Of a DNA stretch of 64,000 nt, positions 49,258 through 57,281 are shown in pieces. The translations under genes and the position numbers were made by a program. Origin of the DNA: DASUNQ01 sp035536455 (GTDB lineage: Bacteria; Acidobacteriota; Thermoanaerobaculia; Multivoradales; UBA5704); contig DATLOC010000041.1 in NCBI GenBank assembly GCA_035536455.1, positions 248,001 to 312,000 on the forward strand. Reading direction: 5' to 3'. How positions within the stretch are numbered: the stretch's first letter is position 1; each line of letters begins with the position of its first letter. The notes below the pieces were generated by a model. The model had not been told where the DNA came from and did not search any database. It saw only the letters and a list, made by a program, of their open reading frames with translations.

Positions 49258-50823
49258 GTGAACACCGAACTGATCCTGGCCGCGGCGCTGGTCTTCGCCG
49301 GCGTCGTCGTGCCGTTGGTCTGGTGGCTGCTGATGCGGCGGGCGGGCAAGCGGGTGCTCGCCGAGGCCAAGCGCCAGGCCGCCAAGGCCCTCGAGGAGGC
49401 CGAGCGCGACCGCGAGGCGCACCTGCGCGAGGCCGAGCTCGCCGCCAAGGAGAAGCTCCTCCAGGCGCGCACCGAATTCGAGGGCGCCTCGCGCAAGCGG
49501 CGCAGCGAGCTCGAGCAGCTCGAGCGGCGGCTGACGCAGAAGGAAGACAACCTCGACAAGCGGACGGGGGAGCTCGCGGGGCGCGAGAAGGAGCTCAACC
49601 AGCAGGAGCGCTCGCAGGTGGCGCGGGAGAAGGAGATCGAGCGTCTGGAGGACGAGCTGACGGCGGCGGTGGCCGAGCAGCGCGGCCGGCTCGAGCAGAT
49701 CGCCGGCCTGACCGCGCAGCAGGCGCGCGACGAGCTGATCAAGGGGCTCGAGGACGAGGCGCGGGTCGAGGCGGCGCACATCGTCAAGCGGCTGGAGGAC
49801 GAGGCGCGCGAGAGCGCCCACAAGCAGGCGCAGCGGATCATCGGCATGGCGGTGCAGCGCGCCGCCTCCGACTACGTCGCGGAGACAACGGTCTCGGTCG
49901 TCATGCTCCCCTCCGACGAGATGAAGGGGAGGATCATCGGCCGCGAGGGGCGGAACATCCGCACCCTGGAAGCGGCGACGGGGGTGGACCTGATCGTCGA
50001 CGACACCCCCGAGGCGGTCATCCTCTCGGGCTTCGACCCCTACCGCCGGGAGGTGGCGCGGGTCTCGCTCGAGCGCCTGATCGCCGACGGGCGCATCCAC
50101 CCGGCGCGCATCGAGGAGGTCGTCGAGAAGGTCAAGGCGGAGTGCGAGCAGCAGATCCAGGCGGAGGGGGAGGCGGCGCTCCTGGAGCTGGCGATCGCCG
50201 GCATGCACCCGGAGCTGGTCAAGCTCCTCGGGCGCCTGCGCTTCCGCACCTCCTACGGCCAGAACGTCCTCCAGCACAGCAAGGAGGTCGCGTTCCTGGC
50301 CGGCACCATGGCGGCCGAGCTCAAGGCCAACGTCCAGGTGGCGCGCCGCGGCGGCATCCTGCACGACATCGGCAAGGCGATCGACCGCGAGATGGACGGC
50401 ACCCACCTGCAGATCGGCATGGACCTGATGCGCAAGTACGGCGAGAGCGAGGACGTGGTCCACGCCATGGCCTGCCACCACGGCGACTACGACCCGCAGA
50501 CCGTGGAGGCGGTGCTGGTGACGGCGGCGGACGCCCTCTCGGCGGCGCGGCCGGGGGCGCGGCGCGAGATCCTCGAGACCTACGTCAAGCGGCTGGAGAA
50601 GCTCGAGGAGATCGCCGGCGGCTTCAAGGGCGTGCAGAAGACCTACGCCATCCAGGCCGGGCGGGAGATCCGCATCATCGTCGACAGCGGCAAGATCGGC
50701 GACGAGCAGGCCCTCTGGCTGTCGAAGGACATCGCGCGGCGGATCGAGGCCGAGCTGACCTATCCGGGGCAGATCAAGGTGACCGTCATCCGGGAGACGC
50801 GCTCGGTCGAGTACGCCCGGTGA
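49258..50823 (+). CDS. rny: Ribonuclease Y
   Basis: 521 residues from GTG with AGGGGGA upstream. An N-terminal membrane anchor (about 5-26) is followed by a long coiled coil (about 30-200), a KH domain (MKGRIIGREGRNIRTLEAAT) and an HD phosphodiesterase domain (RTSYGQNVLQHSKEVAFLAG, GILHDIGKAID, ACHHGDYDPQTVEAVLVTAA). It is a membrane-bound endoribonuclease that starts mRNA decay. Length and domain order are normal. ymdB follows after 7 bp, a common pairing. Confidence 0.96.
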   Translation: MNTELILAAALVFAGVVVPLVWWLLMRRAGKRVLAEAKRQAAKALEEAERDREAHLREAELAAKEKLLQARTEFEGASRKRRSELEQLERRLTQKEDNLDKRTGELAGREKELNQQERSQVAREKEIERLEDELTAAVAEQRGRLEQIAGLTAQQARDELIKGLEDEARVEAAHIVKRLEDEARESAHKQAQRIIGMAVQRAASDYVAETTVSVVMLPSDEMKGRIIGREGRNIRTLEAATGVDLIVDDTPEAVILSGFDPYRREVARVSLERLIADGRIHPARIEEVVEKVKAECEQQIQAEGEAALLELAIAGMHPELVKLLGRLRFRTSYGQNVLQHSKEVAFLAGTMAAELKANVQVARRGGILHDIGKAIDREMDGTHLQIGMDLMRKYGESEDVVHAMACHHGDYDPQTVEAVLVTAADALSAARPGARREILETYVKRLEKLEEIAGGFKGVQKTYAIQAGREIRIIVDSGKIGDEQALWLSKDIARRIEAELTYPGQIKVTVIRETRSVEYAR

Positions 50824-50830
50824 GGGGCGC

Positions 50831-51622
50831 GTGAAGCTCCTCTTCGTCGGCGACGTCGTCGGCCGGCCCGGCCGGCGGGCGGTGGCCGAGATCCTGCCGC
50901 GGCTGGTGGACCGCCACCGGGCCGACTACGTGGTCGTCAACGTCGAGAACTCGGCCGGCGGCTTCGGGGTGACGCCCGAGGTGCTGGCGGAGCTCGACGA
51001 GATACTGCCGATCGACTGCTTCACCTCCGGCAACCACGTTTGGGACAAGAAGGAGGGGGTGGAGCTCCTCGCCCGCGAGCCGCGGCTGCTGCGGCCGGCC
51101 AACTACCCCGACGGCAACCCGGGCAGCGGGCTCCACGTCGGCGAGACGGCGGCGGGGATCCCGGTGGCGACGATCAACCTCGAGGGCCGGGTCTTCATGA
51201 ACGCCCTGGAGTCGCCCTTCGTCGTCGCCGATCAGTTGCTCGCCAAGCTCGACGGCCGTGTCAAGGTGGTGATGATCGACTTCCACGCCGAGGCCACGAG
51301 CGAGAAGCAGGCCCTGGCCTTCTACCTCGACGGCCGGGTGAGCGCCGTCCTCGGCACCCACACCCACGTCCCCACCGCCGACGAGCGCGTCCTGCCGGGC
51401 GGCACGGCCCTGATCACCGATGTCGGCATGACCGGCCCCTACGAGTCGATCATCGGCGTCCGCGTGGACAAGGTCCTCAAGCGCTTCCTCCTGCAGACCC
51501 CGTCGTCCTTCGAGGTGGCGAAGAAGGATGTCCGCCTGGCGGCCGCCGTCCTCGACATCGACGAAAACACCGGCAAGGCGCGCGGGGTGGAGCGGCTGCT
51601 GATCCCCTTTACGGGCGAGTAG
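50831..51622 (+). CDS. ymdB: YmdB-family metallophosphoesterase (TIGR00282)
   Basis: 263 residues from GTG with GAGGGGCGC upstream. Metal-binding motifs are FVGDVVGRPGRRAV, NVENSAGGFGVTP, FTSGNHVWDKKE, DFHAEATSEKQA and GTHTHVPTADERVLPGGTA. B. subtilis YmdB is a 2',3'-cyclic-nucleotide phosphodiesterase that affects biofilm decisions and works near RNase Y; the gene order here is the same. It converges on the next gene with a 14-bp overlap. Confidence 0.92.
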   Translation: MKLLFVGDVVGRPGRRAVAEILPRLVDRHRADYVVVNVENSAGGFGVTPEVLAELDEILPIDCFTSGNHVWDKKEGVELLAREPRLLRPANYPDGNPGSGLHVGETAAGIPVATINLEGRVFMNALESPFVVADQLLAKLDGRVKVVMIDFHAEATSEKQALAFYLDGRVSAVLGTHTHVPTADERVLPGGTALITDVGMTGPYESIIGVRVDKVLKRFLLQTPSSFEVAKKDVRLAAAVLDIDENTGKARGVERLLIPFTGE

Positions 51623-52382
51623 CGGCCCGCCGCGCCTCGCGCCAGAAGGCGACGAGGGTGGCGAGGGCGGCGAGGGAGAGGAGGACGCTGACGCCGGCGG
51701 CCGCGGCGCCGAGGCCCGGCGAGGCGACGTGGAGGAGGTTCACGTCCGGGCGCTCCGCCCAGGTCCGGTACTGGTCGGCGGGGGTCTCCAGGAAGACGTG
51801 GGCGAGGGTGGGGACGAGGAAGAGGATGGCGGCGAGCGCGACCCGCAGGCGCGGCCGGCCGCGGAGGGCGAGGAGCAGGGCGATCAGCGGGTAGACGAGG
51901 AGGCTCCAGGTGAACGGCGTCACCTCGGGCTTGAAGGGCCAGCCGCTGTGGTCGAAGCGCAGGACGTGGTCGGCGTGGTGGAGGAGCCCGAGCCCGGCGG
52001 TCGCGAGCGCCAGCTTCTCGGCGCCGGAGAGCCTGGCGCGCCTCGCCGGCGCGGCGCGCGCGGCGTCCTCCCGCCGCCAGACGAGGAAGGAAGCGTCCTC
52101 CGAGCTGCCCATAGCCTTGATGAACGCCTCGTTGTCGAAGCCGGGGAGCGCCTGCAAGCGCTCGAGGAGCGCCGGCTCGCCGCTCGCGCCCAGCGGCACG
52201 ACGCACTTGGCTCCCCCGCCTTCCAGCACCCAGAAGACGTCCGGCGCGAAGGGGCCGGCGCCGGTCGTCACCACCCGCACGGACTCGAGCGCCGCCCACG
52301 AGACGGCGTTGCGCCGGCCGCCGGGATCGACGCAGCCGGCGTCCTCGTCCGACAGCTCGACGCGGTAGTCGGCCTCGCTCAT
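51609..52382 (-). CDS. Membrane protein with N-terminal PH-like domain, unknown function
   Basis: 257 residues. The first 100 residues look like a small beta-rich PH-like domain (AVSWAALESVRVVTTGAGPF, then DVFWVLEGGGAKCVVPLG). Four hydrophobic helices follow between about 118 and 250, the first carrying LLHHADHVLRFDHSGWPF. I do not recognise the whole protein; His-rich helices of this type occur in uncharacterised membrane proteins. The gene lies 9 bp after the glycosyltransferase gene in the same direction, probably in one operon. Confidence 0.7.
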   Translation of the reverse strand: MSEADYRVELSDEDAGCVDPGGRRNAVSWAALESVRVVTTGAGPFAPDVFWVLEGGGAKCVVPLGASGEPALLERLQALPGFDNEAFIKAMGSSEDASFLVWRREDAARAAPARRARLSGAEKLALATAGLGLLHHADHVLRFDHSGWPFKPEVTPFTWSLLVYPLIALLLALRGRPRLRVALAAILFLVPTLAHVFLETPADQYRTWAERPDVNLLHVASPGLGAAAAGVSVLLSLAALATLVAFWREARRAATRP

Positions 52383-52391
52383 CGGTCCATC

Positions 52392-54029
52392 CTACCGGCT
52401 GCGCAGGAGAAGATAGCCCTCGCTCGCGTCGGGGTCGCGCGCGACCTCGACGAGCGGCAGGGGGCCGCCGCGGAGCCTGGCGAGGTCGTCGCGCTGGGCG
52501 AGGAGCCAGACGCGGCCGGGGCGGGCGGCGAAGCGGCGGAGGGCCTCTTCGCCTTCCAGCGGCACGGCGCGGCGGCGGCTGTAGAAGAGGAACGTCGAGT
52601 CCAGGCGCGGGTAGATGCCGTAGGTCTCGCCGGGCGCGAGCTTGGCGTCGAGCACTCTGGACATGGGGCGCGCCGACTTGACGACGTCGAAGGCGGGGAC
52701 GACGAAGAGGAACGCCGCGAGCGCCATCGCCGCGGTCCCCGAGGCGAGCGCGGCGGCGCCGGTGAGCGGCCGGCCGCGCAGCGCCAGGAGCCAGGCGGCC
52801 ACCGCGCCGGCGGCCAGGAGCCCGACCGCCGCGGTGAGCTTCCAGACCAGCGCCTCGCCGCCCAGGACTGCCACCTCGTCCGCCCGCCGCGCCGCCACCA
52901 GCGGCACCGCCGCCGCGAGCAGCACGCAGAGGGCGGCGAGCGCGCCGAGCGAGCCGGCGATCCACCGCCGGTCGCGCGGCCACGCCGCGGCAGCCCGGTC
53001 GAGCGCCGCGCCGACGAGGAGCGCCAGCGCCGGGTACATGGTGAGGATGTAGACCGTCCGCTTGGCGCTCGACAGGCTGAAGAAGAGGACCGTCACCACG
53101 ACCCAGCAGAGGGCGAAGAGGAAGGGGTAACCCTCGCGCCGCCGCAGCCAGCCTTCGCGTCGGCCGACCACCAGCGCCGCCGGCAGCAGGAAGCTCCAGG
53201 GGAAGAAGTCGCCCGGCAGGACGGTCAGGTAGTAGTACCAGGGCTGGAAGTGGTGCCAGGGGTCGGCGTAGCGCGTGACGTTCTGGCGGAAGACGATCTG
53301 CTCCAGATACTCCGGCCCGCCGGCGAGGGCCGCCGGCAGCAGCCAGGCGGCCACGACGGCGGCCCAGACGAGGAGACCGCGCCCTAGGCGCAGCCCGCGC
53401 AGGCCGCCGCGTCCATGCGCCAGCGCTCGATAAGCCAGGATCGAGAGAAGCGGCGGTAACAGACCGACGGGGCCCTTGGCGAGGGTGGCGAGGCCGGCGA
53501 AGAAGAAGAACAGGTAGGGGAGGGCCTCGCGCCGCCCCCCGCCCAGATCCCTCGCTCCCGCTCGGGATGACATGGCCACCCAGCACCAGACCGCCGCCGT
53601 CACCAGCGCCACGAGCAGCATGTCGATCTGCCCGAAGCGTCCCTGCCAGAGGACCTTGGCGCAGGTGGCGAAGGCCGCGGCGGCGAGGAAGCCGGCGCGG
53701 CGGCCGAAGAGGCGCTCGCCGAGGAGGAAGACGAAAAGCACGGCGCCGATCGCCGCCAAGGCCGACGGCAGCCGCGCCGAGGTCTCGTCGACGCCCCCGG
53801 TCAGGAGCGACGCCGTGCCGATCGCCCAGAAGAGGAGCGGCGGCTTCTGCGTGTAGACCTCGCCGTTCAGGTGCGGCACGAAGAGATCGCCGCGCTCGAG
53901 CATCTCGCGCGCCACCACCGCGTAGCGCGCCTCGTCCGGGTTCCAGAGGTCGCGCGCGCCGAGCCCGGGGAGGAAGAGGAGGGCCGCCGCCGCGCCGAGC
54001 GCCAGGAGGTCGCGCCGCCGGCGGCTCAA
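52392..54029 (-). CDS. ArnT-like family 39 glycosyltransferase
   Basis: 545 residues from TTG, which overlaps the LABN gene stop as TTGA; the long open frame upstream is shadow. Multi-spanning membrane protein with the GT39/PMT signature near the N-terminus: LWNPDEARYAVVAREM (catalytic-type D-E), FVPHLNGEVYTQKPPLLFW and GRFGQIDMLL. These enzymes move sugars such as aminoarabinose from undecaprenyl phosphate to lipid A or proteins at the periplasmic face. Residues about 153-164 (SSRAGARDLGG) are encoded by an inserted copy of a dispersed DNA repeat in a loop between membrane helices. Neighbouring LABN and GT2 genes support a role in envelope glycan modification. Confidence 0.9.
   Translation of the reverse strand: MSRRRRDLLALGAAAALLFLPGLGARDLWNPDEARYAVVAREMLERGDLFVPHLNGEVYTQKPPLLFWAIGTASLLTGGVDETSARLPSALAAIGAVLFVFLLGERLFGRRAGFLAAAAFATCAKVLWQGRFGQIDMLLVALVTAAVWCWVAMSSRAGARDLGGGRREALPYLFFFFAGLATLAKGPVGLLPPLLSILAYRALAHGRGGLRGLRLGRGLLVWAAVVAAWLLPAALAGGPEYLEQIVFRQNVTRYADPWHHFQPWYYYLTVLPGDFFPWSFLLPAALVVGRREGWLRRREGYPFLFALCWVVVTVLFFSLSSAKRTVYILTMYPALALLVGAALDRAAAAWPRDRRWIAGSLGALAALCVLLAAAVPLVAARRADEVAVLGGEALVWKLTAAVGLLAAGAVAAWLLALRGRPLTGAAALASGTAAMALAAFLFVVPAFDVVKSARPMSRVLDAKLAPGETYGIYPRLDSTFLFYSRRRAVPLEGEEALRRFAARPGRVWLLAQRDDLARLRGGPLPLVEVARDPDASEGYLLLRSR
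53537..53572 (-). repeat. Dispersed imperfect-palindromic repeat, copy B (inside a gene)
   Basis: Reading on the minus strand, TGTCATCCCGAGCG and CGAGGGATCTGGGCGGGG flank a 4-nt centre. It matches copy A (7666-7701) at 32 of 36 positions. It lies in frame within the GT39 gene and is translated on the same strand, adding the segment around SSRAGARDLGG without breaking the frame. Confidence 0.75.
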
Positions 54030-54328
54030 GCGTCGAGGGGGGCCGCGGGGGGCGCCGGCGGCCGGCTGCCGCGGTGGATGAACCAGAGGTTGCGGCTGTA
54101 AATGATGAAGCCGGTCGCCTGCCCAAGGATGAAGACCGGGTCGCGGCGGTGGATGGCGTAGCTGAGGAGGACGGCGCCCCCGGCCAGGCTCAGGTACCAG
54201 AAGGCGTTGGGGATGACGCTCGCCTTGTGCCGCTCGGAGGCGAGCCACTGGACGAAGAAACGGCCGAAGAAGAGGGCCTGTCCGAGGAGGCCGATGACGA
54301 GCCAGACACGGTTGAGCTCTTGTCCCAC
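54026..54328 (-). CDS. Lipid-A-disaccharide synthase N-terminal-domain (LABN) membrane protein
   Basis: 100 residues from GTG with GGAGG 8 nt upstream (complement of 54337-54341). The LABN pattern is clear: VWLVIGLLGQALFFGRFFVQ, WLASERHKASVIPNAFWYLS, then SYAIHRRDPVFILGQATGF and IYSRNLWFIH. Three membrane helices. Stand-alone LABN proteins occur next to GT2 and ArnT genes and are thought to help lipid or sugar-carrier transfer. It overlaps the 3' end of the GT2 frame by 139 bp and the start of the GT39 gene by 4 bp. Confidence 0.9.
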   Translation of the reverse strand: MGQELNRVWLVIGLLGQALFFGRFFVQWLASERHKASVIPNAFWYLSLAGGAVLLSYAIHRRDPVFILGQATGFIIYSRNLWFIHRGSRPPAPPAAPLDA

Positions 54329-55047
54329 GGGGTGACCTCCTCCACGTTGCCGCGATCGATCCAGCGCGACTGCATCCAGCGCACGGCGAAGAGGTCGGCG
54401 AGGCCGCGCCAGAGCCGGTTGCCGATGCCGTACTTGGCCTCGCCGTAACGCCGCGGCCGGTGCCGCACCGGCACCTCCTTGACCCGCGCCCCCTCCATGC
54501 GCAGGAGCGTGGGGAGGAAGCGGTGCATGCCCTTGAAGACCGGCACTCGCCGCAGGGCCTCGGTGCGGCAGGCGCGCAGGGTGCAGCCGACGTCGGTCAC
54601 CCGCTCGTGGGTGAGCCGGTTGCGCACCCCGTTGGCGAGGCGCGAGGAGAACCGGCGGACCCAGGTGTCCTGCCGCTCGGTGCGCACGCCGCAGACGACG
54701 TCGCAGCCCTCGTCGAGCTCGGCCAGCAGGCGCGGGATGTCGGCCGGGTCGTTCTGCAGGTCGGCGTCGAGGGTGACGGTGACCGGCGCCCGGGCGTGCG
54801 CGAAGCCGGCGGCGAGGGCCGCCGACTGGCCGCTGTTGCGTCCCAGCCGCAGCACCCGGATGCGCGGCTCCGCGGCCGCCAGCCGCGCCAGCGCCGCCGG
54901 CGAGCCGTCGGTCGAGCCGTCGTCGACGAGGAGGAGCTCGTAGTCGGGCGCCGCGGCCATCGCCGCCGCGATCTCGGCGGCCAGGACCAGCAGGCTCTCC
55001 TCCTCGTTGTAGACCGGGACGACGATCGAGACCCGGGGTTGGCTCAT
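54190..55047 (-). CDS. Family 2 glycosyltransferase, ArnC/GtrB-like
   Basis: 285 residues. GT2 motifs: SIVVPVYNEEESL, LLLVDDGSTDGS, VTVTLDADLQNDPADIPRLL (DxD-type metal site), VGCTLRACRTEAL and HRPRRYGEAKYGIGNR. Such enzymes charge undecaprenyl phosphate with a sugar on the cytoplasmic side, feeding the ArnT-like transferase encoded downstream. Homology ends about residue 238; the last 46 or so residues are Ser/Pro-rich and arise from reading into the LABN gene in another frame. This suggests a lost stop or a small frameshift. No hydrophobic tail typical of GtrB is present. Confidence 0.87.
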   Translation of the reverse strand: MSQPRVSIVVPVYNEEESLLVLAAEIAAAMAAAPDYELLLVDDGSTDGSPAALARLAAAEPRIRVLRLGRNSGQSAALAAGFAHARAPVTVTLDADLQNDPADIPRLLAELDEGCDVVCGVRTERQDTWVRRFSSRLANGVRNRLTHERVTDVGCTLRACRTEALRRVPVFKGMHRFLPTLLRMEGARVKEVPVRHRPRRYGEAKYGIGNRLWRGLADLFAVRWMQSRWIDRGNVEEVTPWDKSSTVSGSSSASSDRPSSSAVSSSSGSPPSGTRRASSPTPSGT

Positions 55048-55142
55048 GCGCGCCGGTATCTTACGCCGCCGCCGTCGCGCCGCCTGTGCGACAATCCGAG
55101 GCGCGCGGGCCCGCGTAGGAAACCCGCGGAGGGATGCCGTTG

Positions 55143-55673
55143 ATGGGATGGCTCACAAGGACGTCGGCCGCCGCCGTGGTTGCGGCCGTGGCCCTGCTCG
55201 GGGCCGGGCCCGCCGCCGCGCAGCCGCCGGTCGCCGTCGAGGTCAGCGGCGGGGTCTACGAAGTGCTGGGCGAGCACGACGTCGCGGAAGCGGGGTTGGA
55301 GCTGCTGGGCGGCCCCCTGCCGCTGCCGGGCCTGCCGCGCTTCTTCCCGGAGCCGGCGCCGATCGGCGGCTTCATGACCAACGACGACGGCTCGGTCTAC
55401 GCCTACGCCGGCTTCCGGCTCGACTTCCCGGTCACCCGCCGCTTCACCGTCACCCCCAACTGGGCCGTGGGCTATTACAACCAGGGGGAGGGGCGCGACC
55501 TCGGCGGGCCGGTGGAGTTCCGCTCGGCGCTCGACCTCGCCTTTCGGGTGAGCCGGCACGCCGCCGTCGGGCTCTCCTTCTACCACCTCTCGAACGCCGG
55601 GCTCTACGACCTCAACCCGGGAAGCGAGTCGCTGGTCGTCACCTGGTCCTGGGCCGGCGGCGACTCTCGCTAG
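55143..55673 (+). CDS. pagL: PagL-like lipid A 3-O-deacylase
   Basis: 176 residues from the second ATG, which has GGAGGG 9 nt upstream; the first ATG (55134) directly abuts that site. A signal peptide ends about residue 26 (GPAAAQ). The mature part is a small beta-barrel with alternating strands and the PagL signature YHLSNAGL followed by NPGSE: His148, Ser150 and Glu162 are the likely catalytic triad. PagL removes the 3-O-acyl chain of lipid A in the outer membrane. It is divergent from the lipid A-type GT2 gene. Overall similarity to proteobacterial PagL is limited to the C-terminal half. Confidence 0.82.
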   Translation: MGWLTRTSAAAVVAAVALLGAGPAAAQPPVAVEVSGGVYEVLGEHDVAEAGLELLGGPLPLPGLPRFFPEPAPIGGFMTNDDGSVYAYAGFRLDFPVTRRFTVTPNWAVGYYNQGEGRDLGGPVEFRSALDLAFRVSRHAAVGLSFYHLSNAGLYDLNPGSESLVVTWSWAGGDSR

Positions 55674-55720
55674 GCGCCTGGCCCTTCGTGCTATCGTCCT
55701 GAGTCCGAAGGGGAAACGCG

Positions 55721-55972
55721 ATGGCGGTCGATCCGGAGCTGCTCGAGATCCTGGTCTGTCCCAAGAGCAAAGGGGAGCTGGAGCTCGTCGAGCTGCCGCA
55801 GGAGGTGCGCGGCGGGCTGGTCGAGAAGTACCGCGAGCACTTCCGCGACGAGGAGCCGGTGGTCGAGCAGGGGCTCTACTGCGCGCAGTCCGCGCTGGTC
55901 TACCCGATCGTCTCCGACATCCCGATCATGCTGATTGACGAGGCGCTCCCCGCTTCCGTCCTCGGCAAGTAG
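55721..55972 (+). CDS. Trm112-family small protein
   Basis: 83 residues with AAGGGGAAA upstream. Pattern: LLEILVCPKSKGELEL, then YCAQSALVYPIVSDIPIML, the Trm112/UPF0434 fold ending in the P-I-x-x-x-I-P-x-x-L motif. Only two Cys (in VCPKS and YCAQS) remain of the possible four zinc ligands. In eukaryotes Trm112 activates methyltransferases; bacterial roles are not established. Confidence 0.85.
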   Translation: MAVDPELLEILVCPKSKGELELVELPQEVRGGLVEKYREHFRDEEPVVEQGLYCAQSALVYPIVSDIPIMLIDEALPASVLGK

Positions 55973-56009
55973 GCCGCGGCGGCGGTCCGCGCCGCGCACC
56001 CACGTGAGA

Positions 56010-57281
56010 ATGCCGGTCGAGCTCGCCCTCCCGCCGCCGGCGCCGCCCGCCGCGGGGCCGGCGCCGGTCGAGCCCGCCGCGCCCGCCGCCGGCGCGGCGC
56101 CCTCCTTCGCCGCCCGACTCGGCTACTGGCTCTTCGCGGCGCACCTCCTCGCCGTCCCGACGCTCGCGATCTCGAACGGCTTCCTCGGCTTGGCGCTCCT
56201 GGTGGCGCCGGCGGCGGCGCGGCGGACGCGCGTCCCCTGGCGGGCGCTCCTGCCGCTGACCGTGCCGCTCGGCCTCTACCTCCTGCTCCTGCTGGCCTCG
56301 ATCGCCGGCTCCTACGACGTCCGAACCAGCCTGCGCGGGACGACCGAGCTGTTCAACTTCGCGCCGCTCCTCCTGGCACCGATCTTCGTGCGCGGCGAGC
56401 GATCGGTGCGGCGGCTGGTCGCCGGGTTCGAGATCCTGGGCGGCCTCCTCGCCGTCTGGGGGCTGGTGCAGGTCGCGATGGGGCAGGGGGACCTAGACCA
56501 GCGCATCCGCGGCCCGTTCTCCCACTGGATGACCTACGCCGGCGTGCTCCTGGTGTGCGACCTCCTGCTGCTCGCCTCGGTCACCGTGCGGCGCGGCTGG
56601 CGCAGCCCGTGGCGCTGGGCCGGGCTGGTCCTCGTCAACCTGGCGCTGCTCCAGAGCCTCACCCGCAGCGCCTGGGTGGCGCTGGGGCTGGCGGTGACCG
56701 TCCTCCTCCTGGTGCGGGCGCCGAAGCTGCTCCTCGCCTACCCAGTCGTGGCGGCGCTCTTCATCCTGCTGGCGCCGGTGCCGCTGCTCCACCGCATGAC
56801 CTCGATCGTGGACCTCGACGACATCTCGAACTACGACCGGGTGTGCATGGCCGAGGCGGGCCTGCGCATGATCGCCGACCGGCCGCTCTTCGGCCTCGGG
56901 CCGCAGATGGTCGAGCGGCGCTACCCGATCTACCGCACTCCGACGGCGCCGCGCTACACGGTGCCGCACCTGCACAACAACCCGCTGCAGATCGCCGCCG
57001 AGCGCGGCCTGCCGGCGCTCGCCGCCGGGCTGGCGCTGATGCTCGGGAGCTTCCTCGTCGCCTTCCGCCGCTACCGCGCCGAGGGGGGGCGGCGCGGCCC
57101 GCGCGCCGACCTCTACCTCGGGGTGATGCTGGCGCTCCTCGCCTTCAACACGGCGGGGCTCTTCGAGCACAACTGGGGCGACACCGAGGTGCAGCGGGTG
57201 GTGCTCTTCGTCCTGGCGATCCCCTTCTGTCTGGCCGCCGCCGAGCGCTCCGGCCCCGCCGCGCCGGCGCCGGCCGCATGA
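56010..57281 (+). CDS. O-antigen ligase (WaaL)-like polymerase/ligase
   Basis: 423 residues from ATG 56010; an earlier ATG (55935) overlaps the Trm112 gene. A Pro/Ala-rich N-terminus is followed by ten or more membrane helices. The large periplasmic loop has the WaaL-type elements NYDRVCMAEAGLRMIADRPL, FGLGPQMVERRYP and VPHLHNNPLQIAAERGLPAL; the H-x-H-N-N and R residues are typical of O-antigen ligases (Wzy_C/PF04932). It would join polymer or O-antigen to lipid A-core. The stop overlaps tlyA as ATGA. Confidence 0.87.
   Translation: MPVELALPPPAPPAAGPAPVEPAAPAAGAAPSFAARLGYWLFAAHLLAVPTLAISNGFLGLALLVAPAAARRTRVPWRALLPLTVPLGLYLLLLLASIAGSYDVRTSLRGTTELFNFAPLLLAPIFVRGERSVRRLVAGFEILGGLLAVWGLVQVAMGQGDLDQRIRGPFSHWMTYAGVLLVCDLLLLASVTVRRGWRSPWRWAGLVLVNLALLQSLTRSAWVALGLAVTVLLLVRAPKLLLAYPVVAALFILLAPVPLLHRMTSIVDLDDISNYDRVCMAEAGLRMIADRPLFGLGPQMVERRYPIYRTPTAPRYTVPHLHNNPLQIAAERGLPALAAGLALMLGSFLVAFRRYRAEGGRRGPRADLYLGVMLALLAFNTAGLFEHNWGDTEVQRVVLFVLAIPFCLAAAERSGPAAPAPAA

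Noticed and set aside
55935..56009. Earlier start for the O-antigen ligase
   Set aside because: It would overlap the Trm112 gene by 38 bp and adds an Arg-rich stretch before the signal-like N-terminus.
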